Origin: Phycisphaerae bacterium
GTDB lineage: Bacteria > Planctomycetota > Phycisphaerae > Phycisphaerales > SM1A02
DNA: 17,537 bases
NCBI GenBank assembly: GCA_002591705.1
Contig: PAAB01000067.1
Span: 1-17,537 of the forward strand
Direction of reading: 5' to 3'
Shown here: in pieces, positions 7,024 to 13,450 of the stretch
Layout: every line of letters starts with the position of its first letter
How positions within the stretch are numbered: position 1 is the stretch's first letter
Notes under the pieces: model-generated
What the model was told of the DNA's origin: nothing
Database searches by the model: none
What the model saw: only the letters and a program-made list of their open reading frames with translations
Position numbers and translations under genes: made by a program

Positions 7024-7939
7024 GAGTCTGCTCACAATGGTGTGTTGCTCGACTGCGACAGCCTACACCGAGACACCGGCGTCGGCACTGGCGACGGTGG
7101 AATCCCCGGACACCGACTGGCTGCAGGGTGGATGGTGGATCATGCCCCTGGGGCTGATCGCCGGATTCCTCTTCTGGTCGTCGCGCGGAGCCAGACTCGC
7201 GCGCCTTCCCCGGTTCCCGTGGACGTTCAGTCCGGGAATGGGATACACCTTCGTGCTGCTGGCGCTGGTCGCGGGTGCGGTCGCGGCCCAGATCGTGCTC
7301 GCCGTGAACGGCTCGGAGCCCCGGGGACCGGATCAGGAGTTGCGTGATCTGACGATTCTTCAACTGGTCTCCCTGTCCGCCATGGGAGCCGTGCTGCTGG
7401 CCATGCCGGGCTGGTGGCGTCGTCCTCCGGGACAGGAGGACACCCGTCCGGGACGGTTGTCCTCGGCTCGCTCCGGTCTGCTCACCCTGGTCGTCTTCTT
7501 TCCCATCGTCCAGTCGATCCTGCTCGGAGGGATCATGTTGCGGGTGTGGTTCACCGGATCACCGCCGCCCGATTTCGCCCATCAGACCCTGGTGATGCTC
7601 GACAGCGCGTCGTCCGACGGCTGGCGATGGGGCATCATGGCCCTCATCGTGTTCGTCGTGCCGGTCGTGGAAGAGACCATCTACCGTGGGCTCCTGCAGG
7701 AATCCCTCCGGAGGCACCGGACCCTGACCAACGGATCGGTCTGGATGTCAATCGTGATCACCAGTGTGCTCTTCGCCCTCATGCACGGGGGCGTGGCGAC
7801 GGTGGAGGGGCTGGTCAGTCTCTTCGTCCTGTCGCTGGGGCTCGGCTGGGTCCACGCCCGGACCGGGCGGCTCATCGCACCGATCATGATGCACGCCGGG
7901 TACAACGCGACGAATCTTCTCCTTGCGTCGCTTTCCTGA
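7022..7939 (+). CDS. CPBP family intramembrane glutamic endopeptidase (CAAX-prenyl protease-like)
   Basis: This integral membrane protein of the CPBP/ABI family is 305 residues from the ATG at 7022. The family motifs are all present: EETIYRG with Glu217, Glu218 and Arg222, FALMHG with His255, and HAGYNATN with His291 and Asn295. Hydrophobic segments lie at about 39-52, 75-95, 111-130, 152-172, 203-217, 243-255 and 262-278. Bacterial members act as intramembrane proteases or as immunity/scaffold factors; the substrate here is not predictable. The gene is divergent from trpC with no intergenic DNA and is followed after 22 bp by trpS. No peptide, bacteriocin or prenylation gene is adjacent, so an immunity role has no support from context. 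The start could also be ATG 7037. Confidence 0.88.
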   Translation: MSLLTMVCCSTATAYTETPASALATVESPDTDWLQGGWWIMPLGLIAGFLFWSSRGARLARLPRFPWTFSPGMGYTFVLLALVAGAVAAQIVLAVNGSEPRGPDQELRDLTILQLVSLSAMGAVLLAMPGWWRRPPGQEDTRPGRLSSARSGLLTLVVFFPIVQSILLGGIMLRVWFTGSPPPDFAHQTLVMLDSASSDGWRWGIMALIVFVVPVVEETIYRGLLQESLRRHRTLTNGSVWMSIVITSVLFALMHGGVATVEGLVSLFVLSLGLGWVHARTGRLIAPIMMHAGYNATNLLLASLS

Positions 7940-7948
7940 GTCACCCGG

Positions 7949-7954
7949 TACACT
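7949..7954 (+). promoter_or_regulatory. -10-like box of trpS
   Basis: TACACT sits 7 nt before the trpS ATG at 7962 and no Shine-Dalgarno is present, so transcription could begin at or next to the start codon. A TTGCGT at 7923-7928 is spaced 20 bp away, too far to be a standard -35. Confidence 0.4.
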
Positions 7955-7961
7955 GCCACGC

Positions 7962-9044
7962 ATGACCACGCAGGCCACCGGACATCGTGTTCTCACCGGC
8001 GATACACCGACCGGCAACCTCCATCTCGGCCACTGGGTCGGTTCGGTCAAGCGCCGGGTACAGATGCAGGGGACGCACGACTGCTTCTTCCTCGTCGCCA
8101 ACATGCACGCCTACACCACCCGTGCCGACAAGGCCGACGAGATCCGTCGGGACTGCATCGAGGTCGTACGTGATGCCCTGTGCATGGGAATCGACCCCGA
8201 GCGCTGCTCGATCTTCCTGCAGACCGAGGTTCCCGCGATCGCCGAGTTGACCTATCTCTTCGCGATGCTGCTTCCCTACAACCGGGTCATGCGGAATCCG
8301 ACGCTCAAGGACGAACTCGAGGTCAAGGGTCTCAAGGACACCTACTCGTTCGGTTTTCCGCTCTACACGGTCGGTCAGACGGCGGACATCCTAACCTTCC
8401 GTGCCCACGCGGTTCCCGTCGGCGAGGATCAGGTTCCGCACATCGAACTCACACGCGAGGTCGCCCGCCGTTTCAACAAGATGTACTGCGGAGTGCCGGA
8501 CAAGGCTCCCGACGAGGAACACGAGTCGCTCGGCGGCGTGTTCCCGATTCCGGTCGCGGACGTCGGAGAGGTGGGTCGGCTGGTCGGCATCGACGGACAG
8601 CAGAAGATGAGCAAGTCGCTCGGAAACGCGGTGGAGATCCGTGACACGGCCAAGCAGGTAAAGAAGAAAATCGGAAAGATCTACACCGGTCAGGACAGTC
8701 GGCAGCCGGACGAACCCGGCGAGATCGATCCCGCCAAGAACCCGTTGTTCCAGTACGTCGAGACGTTCATCGACGACCCGGATCGGGTTGCCGATCTTCG
8801 GGACCGGTACGGTCGGGGCGACAACATCGGTGACGGAGAGGTCAAGATGGCCGTGGTCGATGCGATCAACGAACTGCTCGATCCGATGCGGGAACGACGT
8901 GAACGCTACGCATACGATGACGACATCATCGACATTCTTCGTGATGGAAGTCGCAAGGCCAATGCGATCGCCGAGGAGACGCTGGCGATGGCCAAGGAGG
9001 CGGCATCGCTGCGCTTCTTCGACCGACGCATCGAGCTGTCCTGA
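7962..9044 (+). CDS. trpS: Tryptophan--tRNA ligase
   Basis: This class I aminoacyl-tRNA synthetase charges tRNA-Trp in the cytoplasm. The 360-residue product begins with GDTPTGNLHLGHWVG (13-27), where HLGH is the HIGH signature, and has a canonical KMSKS at 215-219. The segment FRAHAVPVGEDQVPHIELTR (146-165) is the usual specificity region. Length is slightly above the bacterial norm of about 330, with the extra residues in a charged stretch after KMSKS (about 230-260). The ATG at 7962 is the first in a good position; in-frame codons before it overlap the protease gene. It ends exactly against the flgH stop codon (TGA|TCA) with zero spacing, so no intrinsic terminator separates these converging transcripts. 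Confidence 0.96.
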   Translation: MTTQATGHRVLTGDTPTGNLHLGHWVGSVKRRVQMQGTHDCFFLVANMHAYTTRADKADEIRRDCIEVVRDALCMGIDPERCSIFLQTEVPAIAELTYLFAMLLPYNRVMRNPTLKDELEVKGLKDTYSFGFPLYTVGQTADILTFRAHAVPVGEDQVPHIELTREVARRFNKMYCGVPDKAPDEEHESLGGVFPIPVADVGEVGRLVGIDGQQKMSKSLGNAVEIRDTAKQVKKKIGKIYTGQDSRQPDEPGEIDPAKNPLFQYVETFIDDPDRVADLRDRYGRGDNIGDGEVKMAVVDAINELLDPMRERRERYAYDDDIIDILRDGSRKANAIAEETLAMAKEAASLRFFDRRIELS

Positions 9045-10067
9045 TCAGAACGCGAAGACCGCGTCGAGGATCCTGGCGAGGATTCCCTTGTTCGCCGCAT
9101 CCCGCACCTGTCCGTAGTGCCTCTTCTCGATCTCGAGATTGAAGATCTGGTTCGACAGGATCGTGTTGGCGGCCGTCACGTCGTCCGGACGGCAGGTGCC
9201 GGTGAGCTGGGTGAACATCTCCTCGTCGTCCGTCTTGATGCGTGTCCGGGCCTCGAGCACCAGGTTTCCGTTGGGCAGAATCTCGATCACCTCGGCCGTC
9301 AGGCGTGTGGTGAGGTCGTCCTCCCGGGCGTACTCGCCTTCGCCCTCGAACTCCTTCTCGCCGGCCAGATCGACCTGGGTGTAGTTCAGTAGATCGACGT
9401 CGTTGAGGCCCGGAAAGGCACGGACGCCTCCGGCGATTCCGAAGTCCTTGTCGGTCTCGAGTCCCTGGAAGGATGCGATCCTCGTCGTCTCGCGCACGAC
9501 GATCTGCACCAGATCGTGCTCCTTGAACACCCGGGGCTTCTGCGGCATCACCGCGAAGAGGCTGGTGGCCTCGAGCTGGTTGGTGATCGGCAGTCCCTCC
9601 TCGTCCAGCAGCACCGAACCCCAGGGTCCGGTCATCGCCTGCGACATGTAGGACATGGTGGGGACCGGCGCGATCGGCATCGGCACCATGGGCATCACCG
9701 GTGGGGTGGCCAGGGGGGAAAGTTCGGTCGCGGCGATCGGTGCCACCGGCATCGGGGTCGGCATGCCGCCCATGTACATGGGCTGCTGCATCGTCATCAT
9801 GCCGGGCATGGTGTTCCAGCCGACCGGTCCCCCGAATCCCATCCCGTTCCAACCGACCATGGAGTTCATCCCGGCGTTCATGTTCGCATGCATCAACGCC
9901 AGATTGGAGTTCATGGAGGCTCCGAATGGTCCGGGAGTCATCATCGGCATCGACGCGATGTGATGGGTGCTGGTGGTCACATGCATCGGAGCGTGCTGTA
10001 CGACGTCGGCGGTCGTCATGCTCGCAAGCAGCATGGGCAGAAGAAGCGTGGGACGGAATGAAATCAT
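9045..10067 (-). CDS. flgH: Flagellar L-ring protein FlgH with Met-rich N-terminal insertion
   Basis: This would form the outer-membrane L-ring around the flagellar rod. The C-terminal half (about 165-340) is FlgH-like: a segment near SLFAVMPQKPRVFKEHDLVQ (169-188), then IVVRETTRIA, and a conserved C-terminal region (about 255-320) with LPNGNLVLEARTRI. The N-terminus is odd. After a signal-like hydrophobic stretch (6-20) there is no lipobox cysteine, although FlgH is normally a lipoprotein. Residues 28-145 then form a Pro/Gly/His-containing insertion with 24 methionines in 118 positions. At 340 residues it exceeds the usual 230 or so. The ATG at 10067 overlaps the flgA stop as ATGA, which argues that the long N-terminus is genuinely translated. 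It is the last gene of the operon, with no flgI after it. Confidence 0.85.
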   Translation of the reverse strand: MISFRPTLLLPMLLASMTTADVVQHAPMHVTTSTHHIASMPMMTPGPFGASMNSNLALMHANMNAGMNSMVGWNGMGFGGPVGWNTMPGMMTMQQPMYMGGMPTPMPVAPIAATELSPLATPPVMPMVPMPIAPVPTMSYMSQAMTGPWGSVLLDEEGLPITNQLEATSLFAVMPQKPRVFKEHDLVQIVVRETTRIASFQGLETDKDFGIAGGVRAFPGLNDVDLLNYTQVDLAGEKEFEGEGEYAREDDLTTRLTAEVIEILPNGNLVLEARTRIKTDDEEMFTQLTGTCRPDDVTAANTILSNQIFNLEIEKRHYGQVRDAANKGILARILDAVFAF

Positions 10068-11179
10068 GGTCTTGCTCCGGAGGAGGCATCGGCGACGGTT
10101 GCCGGTTCGGCACCGTCGAGCTCAAGCACGGCTTCACCACGAGCGGTGATCCGGGCGGTGAAGGTCTCTCGTTCCCGACCCTTGCGCAGGGTGATGGAGT
10201 CGCCCGCCACGCCGCTTGATTCGGCGGTGGCCCGAAGCGTCATCACGGCGCCTCCGACGAGGCAGCTGACGCGGACGGCATCGCCGCGCTGCACGAGTAC
10301 GGGTTGTTTCAGATCACGGGTCCTCAGCAGCGTGCCGGCACGCAGGCGGACCGTCGCGGCACGTCCGTCGATCGATTCCGGTGCGATGCGGTCGTGCCGT
10401 TCCAGAGGCGACATCCACTGCTCGACCGATTCGACATGCTCGGACAGCACGGGTCGTCCCCGGGGGACGTCGGTGCGCAGTCGCGACACCGTCGTGCGGA
10501 CGGTGGGCGCGATCGACACCAGGTCACGTGCCAGGGGGGTGCCGTCGTTCCATCGGCGGACCTCGAACTCGAGCCGGTTGCTCTTCAGTGGACTGTTGAG
10601 CAGCTTGATTTCGACTTGTCCGTTCCCGAGGGGAGTGTCCAACAGCTCGTTCTGATCGATCGAGAAGTCGAGTTGCAGCCGGTCTGCATCGACATCGAGG
10701 ACCGTTGCGATTCGTCTGGACAGCCATCCCCGGAGCGTGGGCTGGTCGATCACCGCATCGGCGTGGATCCGCTGCATGGCGCGGCGGGGGGCGACCCGCG
10801 GTCCGGGGACGGCGGTATCGAGGGGCTGCATGGCCAGAAGACCGTCCCCGGTGCGGGAGGCGTCGGACCGGATGCGGACCGTACGTCCGCTCAGCGTGAT
10901 CCGTCCCCAGTGCACACCGTGCTCGTCCAGCATGCTGCGAACCTCGCCGATGTGCAGTTCGAGCGGTTCGGTACCCGCCCCATGCATGGAACCCAGTTCC
11001 AGCGTTCCCAGTTGGGCTGCGTAGTCTCCGTCCAGCCGGGCCACGTCCGACAACCTGATGGTGGAGTCGGCGTTGGCCACCTGGACGGTGTCCAGCAGCA
11101 CGATGGAGTCTCCCAGCGCGGCGGAGGCGGTGAGCAGGCCGGGGACAAGCGTGATGAGTCGATTCGTCATGCGTCGCAT
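10064..11179 (-). CDS. flgA: Flagellar basal body P-ring assembly protein FlgA
   Basis: FlgA is a periplasmic chaperone for P-ring (FlgI) assembly. The 371-residue product starts with a signal peptide (hydrophobic core about residues 7-20) followed by a weakly conserved central part. It ends in a SAF-type domain at about 250-360, where RGDAVRVSCLVGGAVM and the following GDSITLRKGRERETF are the recognisable FlgA pattern. It is much longer than the E. coli protein (about 220), mostly in the N-terminal half. The start is either ATG 11179 or ATG 11170; the second has GGGA about 9 nt upstream and gives a slightly better signal peptide, so the first three residues are uncertain. The gene begins 6 bp after flgG and shares an ATGA overlap with flgH. 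Confidence 0.85.
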   Translation of the reverse strand: MRRMTNRLITLVPGLLTASAALGDSIVLLDTVQVANADSTIRLSDVARLDGDYAAQLGTLELGSMHGAGTEPLELHIGEVRSMLDEHGVHWGRITLSGRTVRIRSDASRTGDGLLAMQPLDTAVPGPRVAPRRAMQRIHADAVIDQPTLRGWLSRRIATVLDVDADRLQLDFSIDQNELLDTPLGNGQVEIKLLNSPLKSNRLEFEVRRWNDGTPLARDLVSIAPTVRTTVSRLRTDVPRGRPVLSEHVESVEQWMSPLERHDRIAPESIDGRAATVRLRAGTLLRTRDLKQPVLVQRGDAVRVSCLVGGAVMTLRATAESSGVAGDSITLRKGRERETFTARITARGEAVLELDGAEPATVADASSGARP

Positions 11180-11185
11180 TCCCGA

Positions 11186-11995
11186 TCAGAACCGTCGTAG
11201 ATTCGTGACGTTCTGGAGCATTTCATCCGCGGTCTTCAACGCCTGGCTGTTCATCTCGAAGGCGCGCTGGGTCTCGATCAGTGAGACCAGTTCCGTGACG
11301 GGATTCACGTTGGACGCCTCGAGATGGAACTGGATGAGATTGCCCAGTCCGTTTTCGGTGGGGATGCTTGCCGACACCTCGCCCGAGGCGATCGTTTCGA
11401 CGTAGAGGTTCTCGCCGATGGGCTGCAGTCCGGCACTGTTGGCGAAGTAGGCGAGTTCGATCTGTCCGATCTCCTCGAATTCCGCACCACGGGAGACCTG
11501 CACCAGGCCGGTGTCGGTGATCACGATGGACGTCTCGGGCACGTCGTAGGGGACCACGATGCTCGGCACGATCCGTCGGCCGTTGAGGTTGGCCATCACC
11601 AGTTCGCGTTCTGCATTGAGCGAGAAGTTCCCGGCCCGGGTGTAGGCGAGTCCGTCGGTCCAGGTGTCCTCGACCTCGACCATGAAGAACCCGTCTCCGT
11701 TGATCATGACGTCCAGAGGTTGACTGGTGAACACGGAGGATCCCTGGGCGAAGTCCGTCTGGGTGCCCGAGACCCGCGTGCCGACGCCGACGTAGAGACC
11801 GGTCGGAGAGATGTCCCCGATGTCGTTCTCGATGCCCGGCTGCCGCTTGTCCATGTACAGGAGATCCTGGAAGTTCACCCGGCTCGCCTTGAAACCGTCG
11901 GTGTTGGTGTTGGCGAGATTGTTGGCGATCACCTCCAGCGAGGTGGAAAGTGCCGACAACCCGGTGGATGACGCGTTCATTGAGGTGAATGCCAT
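11186..11995 (-). CDS. flgG: Flagellar distal rod protein FlgG
   Basis: FlgG builds the distal rod of the flagellar basal body in the periplasm. The 269 residues include the rod/hook family N-terminal motif (VIANNLANTNTDGFKASR, 22-39) and the FlgG-specific stretch FQDLLYMDKRQPG followed by GLYVGVGTRVSGTQTDFAQG (67-86). The central D1 segment is GDGFFMVEVED. The C-terminal motif is SLIETQRAFEMNSQALKTAD with its heptad hydrophobics. Length is normal. The ATG at 11995 is preceded by GGAG at 9 nt. It follows flgF by 29 bp and precedes flgA by 6 bp, the usual flgF-flgG-flgA-flgH order. Confidence 0.94.
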   Translation of the reverse strand: MAFTSMNASSTGLSALSTSLEVIANNLANTNTDGFKASRVNFQDLLYMDKRQPGIENDIGDISPTGLYVGVGTRVSGTQTDFAQGSSVFTSQPLDVMINGDGFFMVEVEDTWTDGLAYTRAGNFSLNAERELVMANLNGRRIVPSIVVPYDVPETSIVITDTGLVQVSRGAEFEEIGQIELAYFANSAGLQPIGENLYVETIASGEVSASIPTENGLGNLIQFHLEASNVNPVTELVSLIETQRAFEMNSQALKTADEMLQNVTNLRRF

Positions 11996-12024
11996 GTGGT
12001 TCGACTCCGTTTCGTATCGTGCGG

Positions 12025-12798
12025 TCAGGTCACTTTTCCGAGGGTTCCGGCGGCTTGTCCCATGAGGACGTCCTGGTACTGCATCATCCGGACGTTGGCT
12101 TCCAGCGCCCGACTGAGTTCCATGAGGTCCTTCATGGCGATGATCGGATTCACGGTGCTTGATTCGAGGTAGCCCTGTCTGACGATGGTTTCACCGTCCG
12201 CTTCCGCCCGTCCGCTTTGAATGGTGGGGCGGAGCAGTCCGTCGCCGATCTTCTCCAGTGCGTCCGGATGTTCCACCGACCGGATCGCCACGCGGGCGAT
12301 CTCCTGCTCGTTCTGGACGATCGTGCCGTCGTCACGAATCTCGAACGTGCCCGGTTGGAGTTCGATCGCCTGGTTGCGTTCGTCGAGGACGTGCCAGCCG
12401 GTGGTCGACATCACCAATTGGTTGTCGGCATCGAGGGTGAATCGACCGTCCCGCGTCAAGACCATGTTCTGTCCGTCGGAACCGCGTTCCGGACCGACCA
12501 CGAAGAACCCTCGTCCCTCGAGGGCGACATCGCCCGAGGCCCCGGTCTCTTCGAGGCTGCCCTGCACGAACTCGACCATGGTCGGAGTCGTGAGCTGTCC
12601 GCCGCCGAGTCGTTCCAGCAGCAGCGAGGGATCGGAGAACGATCCCGCTTCGATTCGGCCCGGAAGTCGTTGCTGGGCCAGTGCCAGATCGGCCTTGAAA
12701 CCGGTGGTCTGGGCATTGGCGAGATTGTTCGAGATCACCTGGAACTCGTGCAGGTTCGAGAGCACCCCGCCCGCGGACTGGTAGAGGCCGTAATTCAT
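12025..12798 (-). CDS. flgF: Flagellar proximal rod protein FlgF
   Basis: This flagellar rod protein of the FlgE/F/G family has 257 residues. The N-terminal rod motif is VISNNLANAQTTGFKAD (21-37), the central part holds LEGRGFFVVGP and LTRDGRFTLDADNQLV, and the C-terminal helix is YLESSTVNPIIAMKDLMELS and following. It lacks the FlgG-specific loop, and its place before flgG supports FlgF over a second FlgG copy. The ATG at 12798 overlaps the stop of the 56-codon ORF as ATGA, and GGAAAG about 8 nt upstream can serve as ribosome binding site. Confidence 0.88.
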   Translation of the reverse strand: MNYGLYQSAGGVLSNLHEFQVISNNLANAQTTGFKADLALAQQRLPGRIEAGSFSDPSLLLERLGGGQLTTPTMVEFVQGSLEETGASGDVALEGRGFFVVGPERGSDGQNMVLTRDGRFTLDADNQLVMSTTGWHVLDERNQAIELQPGTFEIRDDGTIVQNEQEIARVAIRSVEHPDALEKIGDGLLRPTIQSGRAEADGETIVRQGYLESSTVNPIIAMKDLMELSRALEANVRMMQYQDVLMGQAAGTLGKVT

Positions 12799-12965
12799 GA
12801 AGTCTGCTTTCCGCCGGCCCGTCGCTCGGCCTGGAGGGCCATGTGGATCGCGGTGGCCAGTCGGGCCTTGCGGATCAGCTCCTCGGCCAGAGTTCGACCG
12901 TCGGCGTTCGTCTTCGCATCGGAACCACGAAGCCGTCGAATCGGTGCATTCAGTTCATCCCGCAT
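12795..12965 (-). CDS. Small 56-residue protein coupled to flgF
   Basis: I do not recognise the family. The product is hydrophilic and strongly basic, with an N-terminal charged part (1-22) and one predicted amphipathic helix (about 23-50, GRTLAEELIRKARLATAIHM). It has no signal peptide and no cysteine. Three things support it as real: a near-perfect Shine-Dalgarno (AAGGAGG, 12971-12977) 5 nt before the ATG, an ATGA overlap with flgF, and its place as first gene behind a sigma-54 promoter match. The frame stays open upstream to 13187, but that extension has no ribosome binding site and would cross the promoter. A regulatory or export-chaperone role in flagellar assembly is possible but speculative. 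Confidence 0.7.
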   Translation of the reverse strand: MRDELNAPIRRLRGSDAKTNADGRTLAEELIRKARLATAIHMALQAERRAGGKQTS

Positions 12966-12970
12966 GTGGG

Positions 12971-12977
12971 CCTCCTT
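12971..12977 (-). promoter_or_regulatory. Strong Shine-Dalgarno of the small flagellar ORF
   Basis: AAGGAGG lies 5 nt before the ATG at 12965. It is the best Shine-Dalgarno I noticed in the window and decides the start of the 56-residue protein. Confidence 0.75.
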
Positions 12978-13006
12978 GCCCTTGGTGAGGGGTCTCCTTG
13001 CTCCAT

Positions 13007-13022
13007 GGCAACTTCCGTGCCG
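13007..13022 (-). promoter_or_regulatory. Sigma-54 (-24/-12) promoter of the flagellar operon
   Basis: On the minus strand CGGCACG-GAAG-TTGCC matches the sigma-54 consensus TGGCACG-N4-TTGCA, with the invariant GG and GC exactly 10 bp apart. The predicted transcription start is near 12996, about 30 nt before the ATG at 12965, leaving room for the strong ribosome binding site. Rod and ring genes are sigma-54 dependent in many flagellated bacteria, so the context fits. No activator gene is in the window. Confidence 0.65.
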
Positions 13023-13245
13023 GCCTTTGGCACCGTGGAGAGCACGCTGAGGCCGTTCTGAACCACTCAAACCCTGTTCATTCGTGCGCCAGGGCCCATG
13101 GAAGCGCAATAATTGCCGATTCAAGCGGCTGGACCAGCCCGCATTTGTGGCACCGGACGTTTCCGCTGGTCGATAAATGGATCGCACGTTTGCGATGCCG
13201 CTGGTCCACCGAGGCCGCGAGAATGGTCGAATACACGATCCACGA

Positions 13246-13264
13246 CGGATCGGAGGCCGATCCG
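13246..13264. repeat. Perfect 8-bp stem, 3-nt loop inverted repeat
   Basis: CGGATCGG-AGG-CCGATCCG forms a perfect hairpin in the gap before xerD. No T-run follows on either strand, so it is not a standard terminator. It could be an operator or structured leader, or chance in GC-rich DNA. Confidence 0.5.
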
Positions 13265-13450
13265 GACTGCTGCCCGTCCATCAACGGGACTCACCAGCAT
13301 GGCCGGTCTCGATTCATCCTTGGTCAACTCGGCTGGCCGTGCAGACGTGCTCCGGCAACGTTCGATCCTGCTCCGTGCATCGGCAACTGCAGGCTGACCA
13401 TCACCTTCGACCGGCTGCGATCATGCCGGTGATCACCACCCTCGAGCGAC

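Larger units (their letters stand above)
12966..13450. other. 485-bp divergent intergenic region between flagellar operon and xerD
   Basis: Besides the flagellar promoter at its left end, the region holds a perfect hairpin (13246-13264), an 11-bp AT-rich inverted repeat (GCAAT-A-ATTGC, 13106-13116) and one small minus-strand frame (about 13281 down to 13078, 67 codons, with C-x2-C near its end). That frame has weak codon bias and no ribosome binding site. No tRNA or rRNA is recognisable. The xerD promoter must lie here, but I cannot place it with confidence. Confidence 0.5.

Noticed and set aside
7022..7939. CPBP protease as immunity gene of a bacteriocin or as part of a prenylation system
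   Set aside because: No small leader peptide, ABC exporter or prenyltransferase gene is adjacent; neighbours are trpC and trpS.
6223..9044. trpC and trpS proximity as a tryptophan operon with attenuation
   Set aside because: The genes are on opposite strands, no Trp-rich leader peptide or alternative hairpins are visible, and other trp biosynthetic genes are absent.
13106..13116. GCAATAATTGC as a dif site for the adjacent XerD
   Set aside because: It is too short and lacks the two 11-bp arms and 6-bp centre of known dif sites; only the AT-rich symmetry is suggestive.
12998..13432. 144-codon plus-strand frame in the gap before xerD
   Set aside because: Composition rich in Arg, His, Ser, Cys and Pro with no regular structure, no ribosome binding site, and it crosses the sigma-54 promoter; it looks non-coding.
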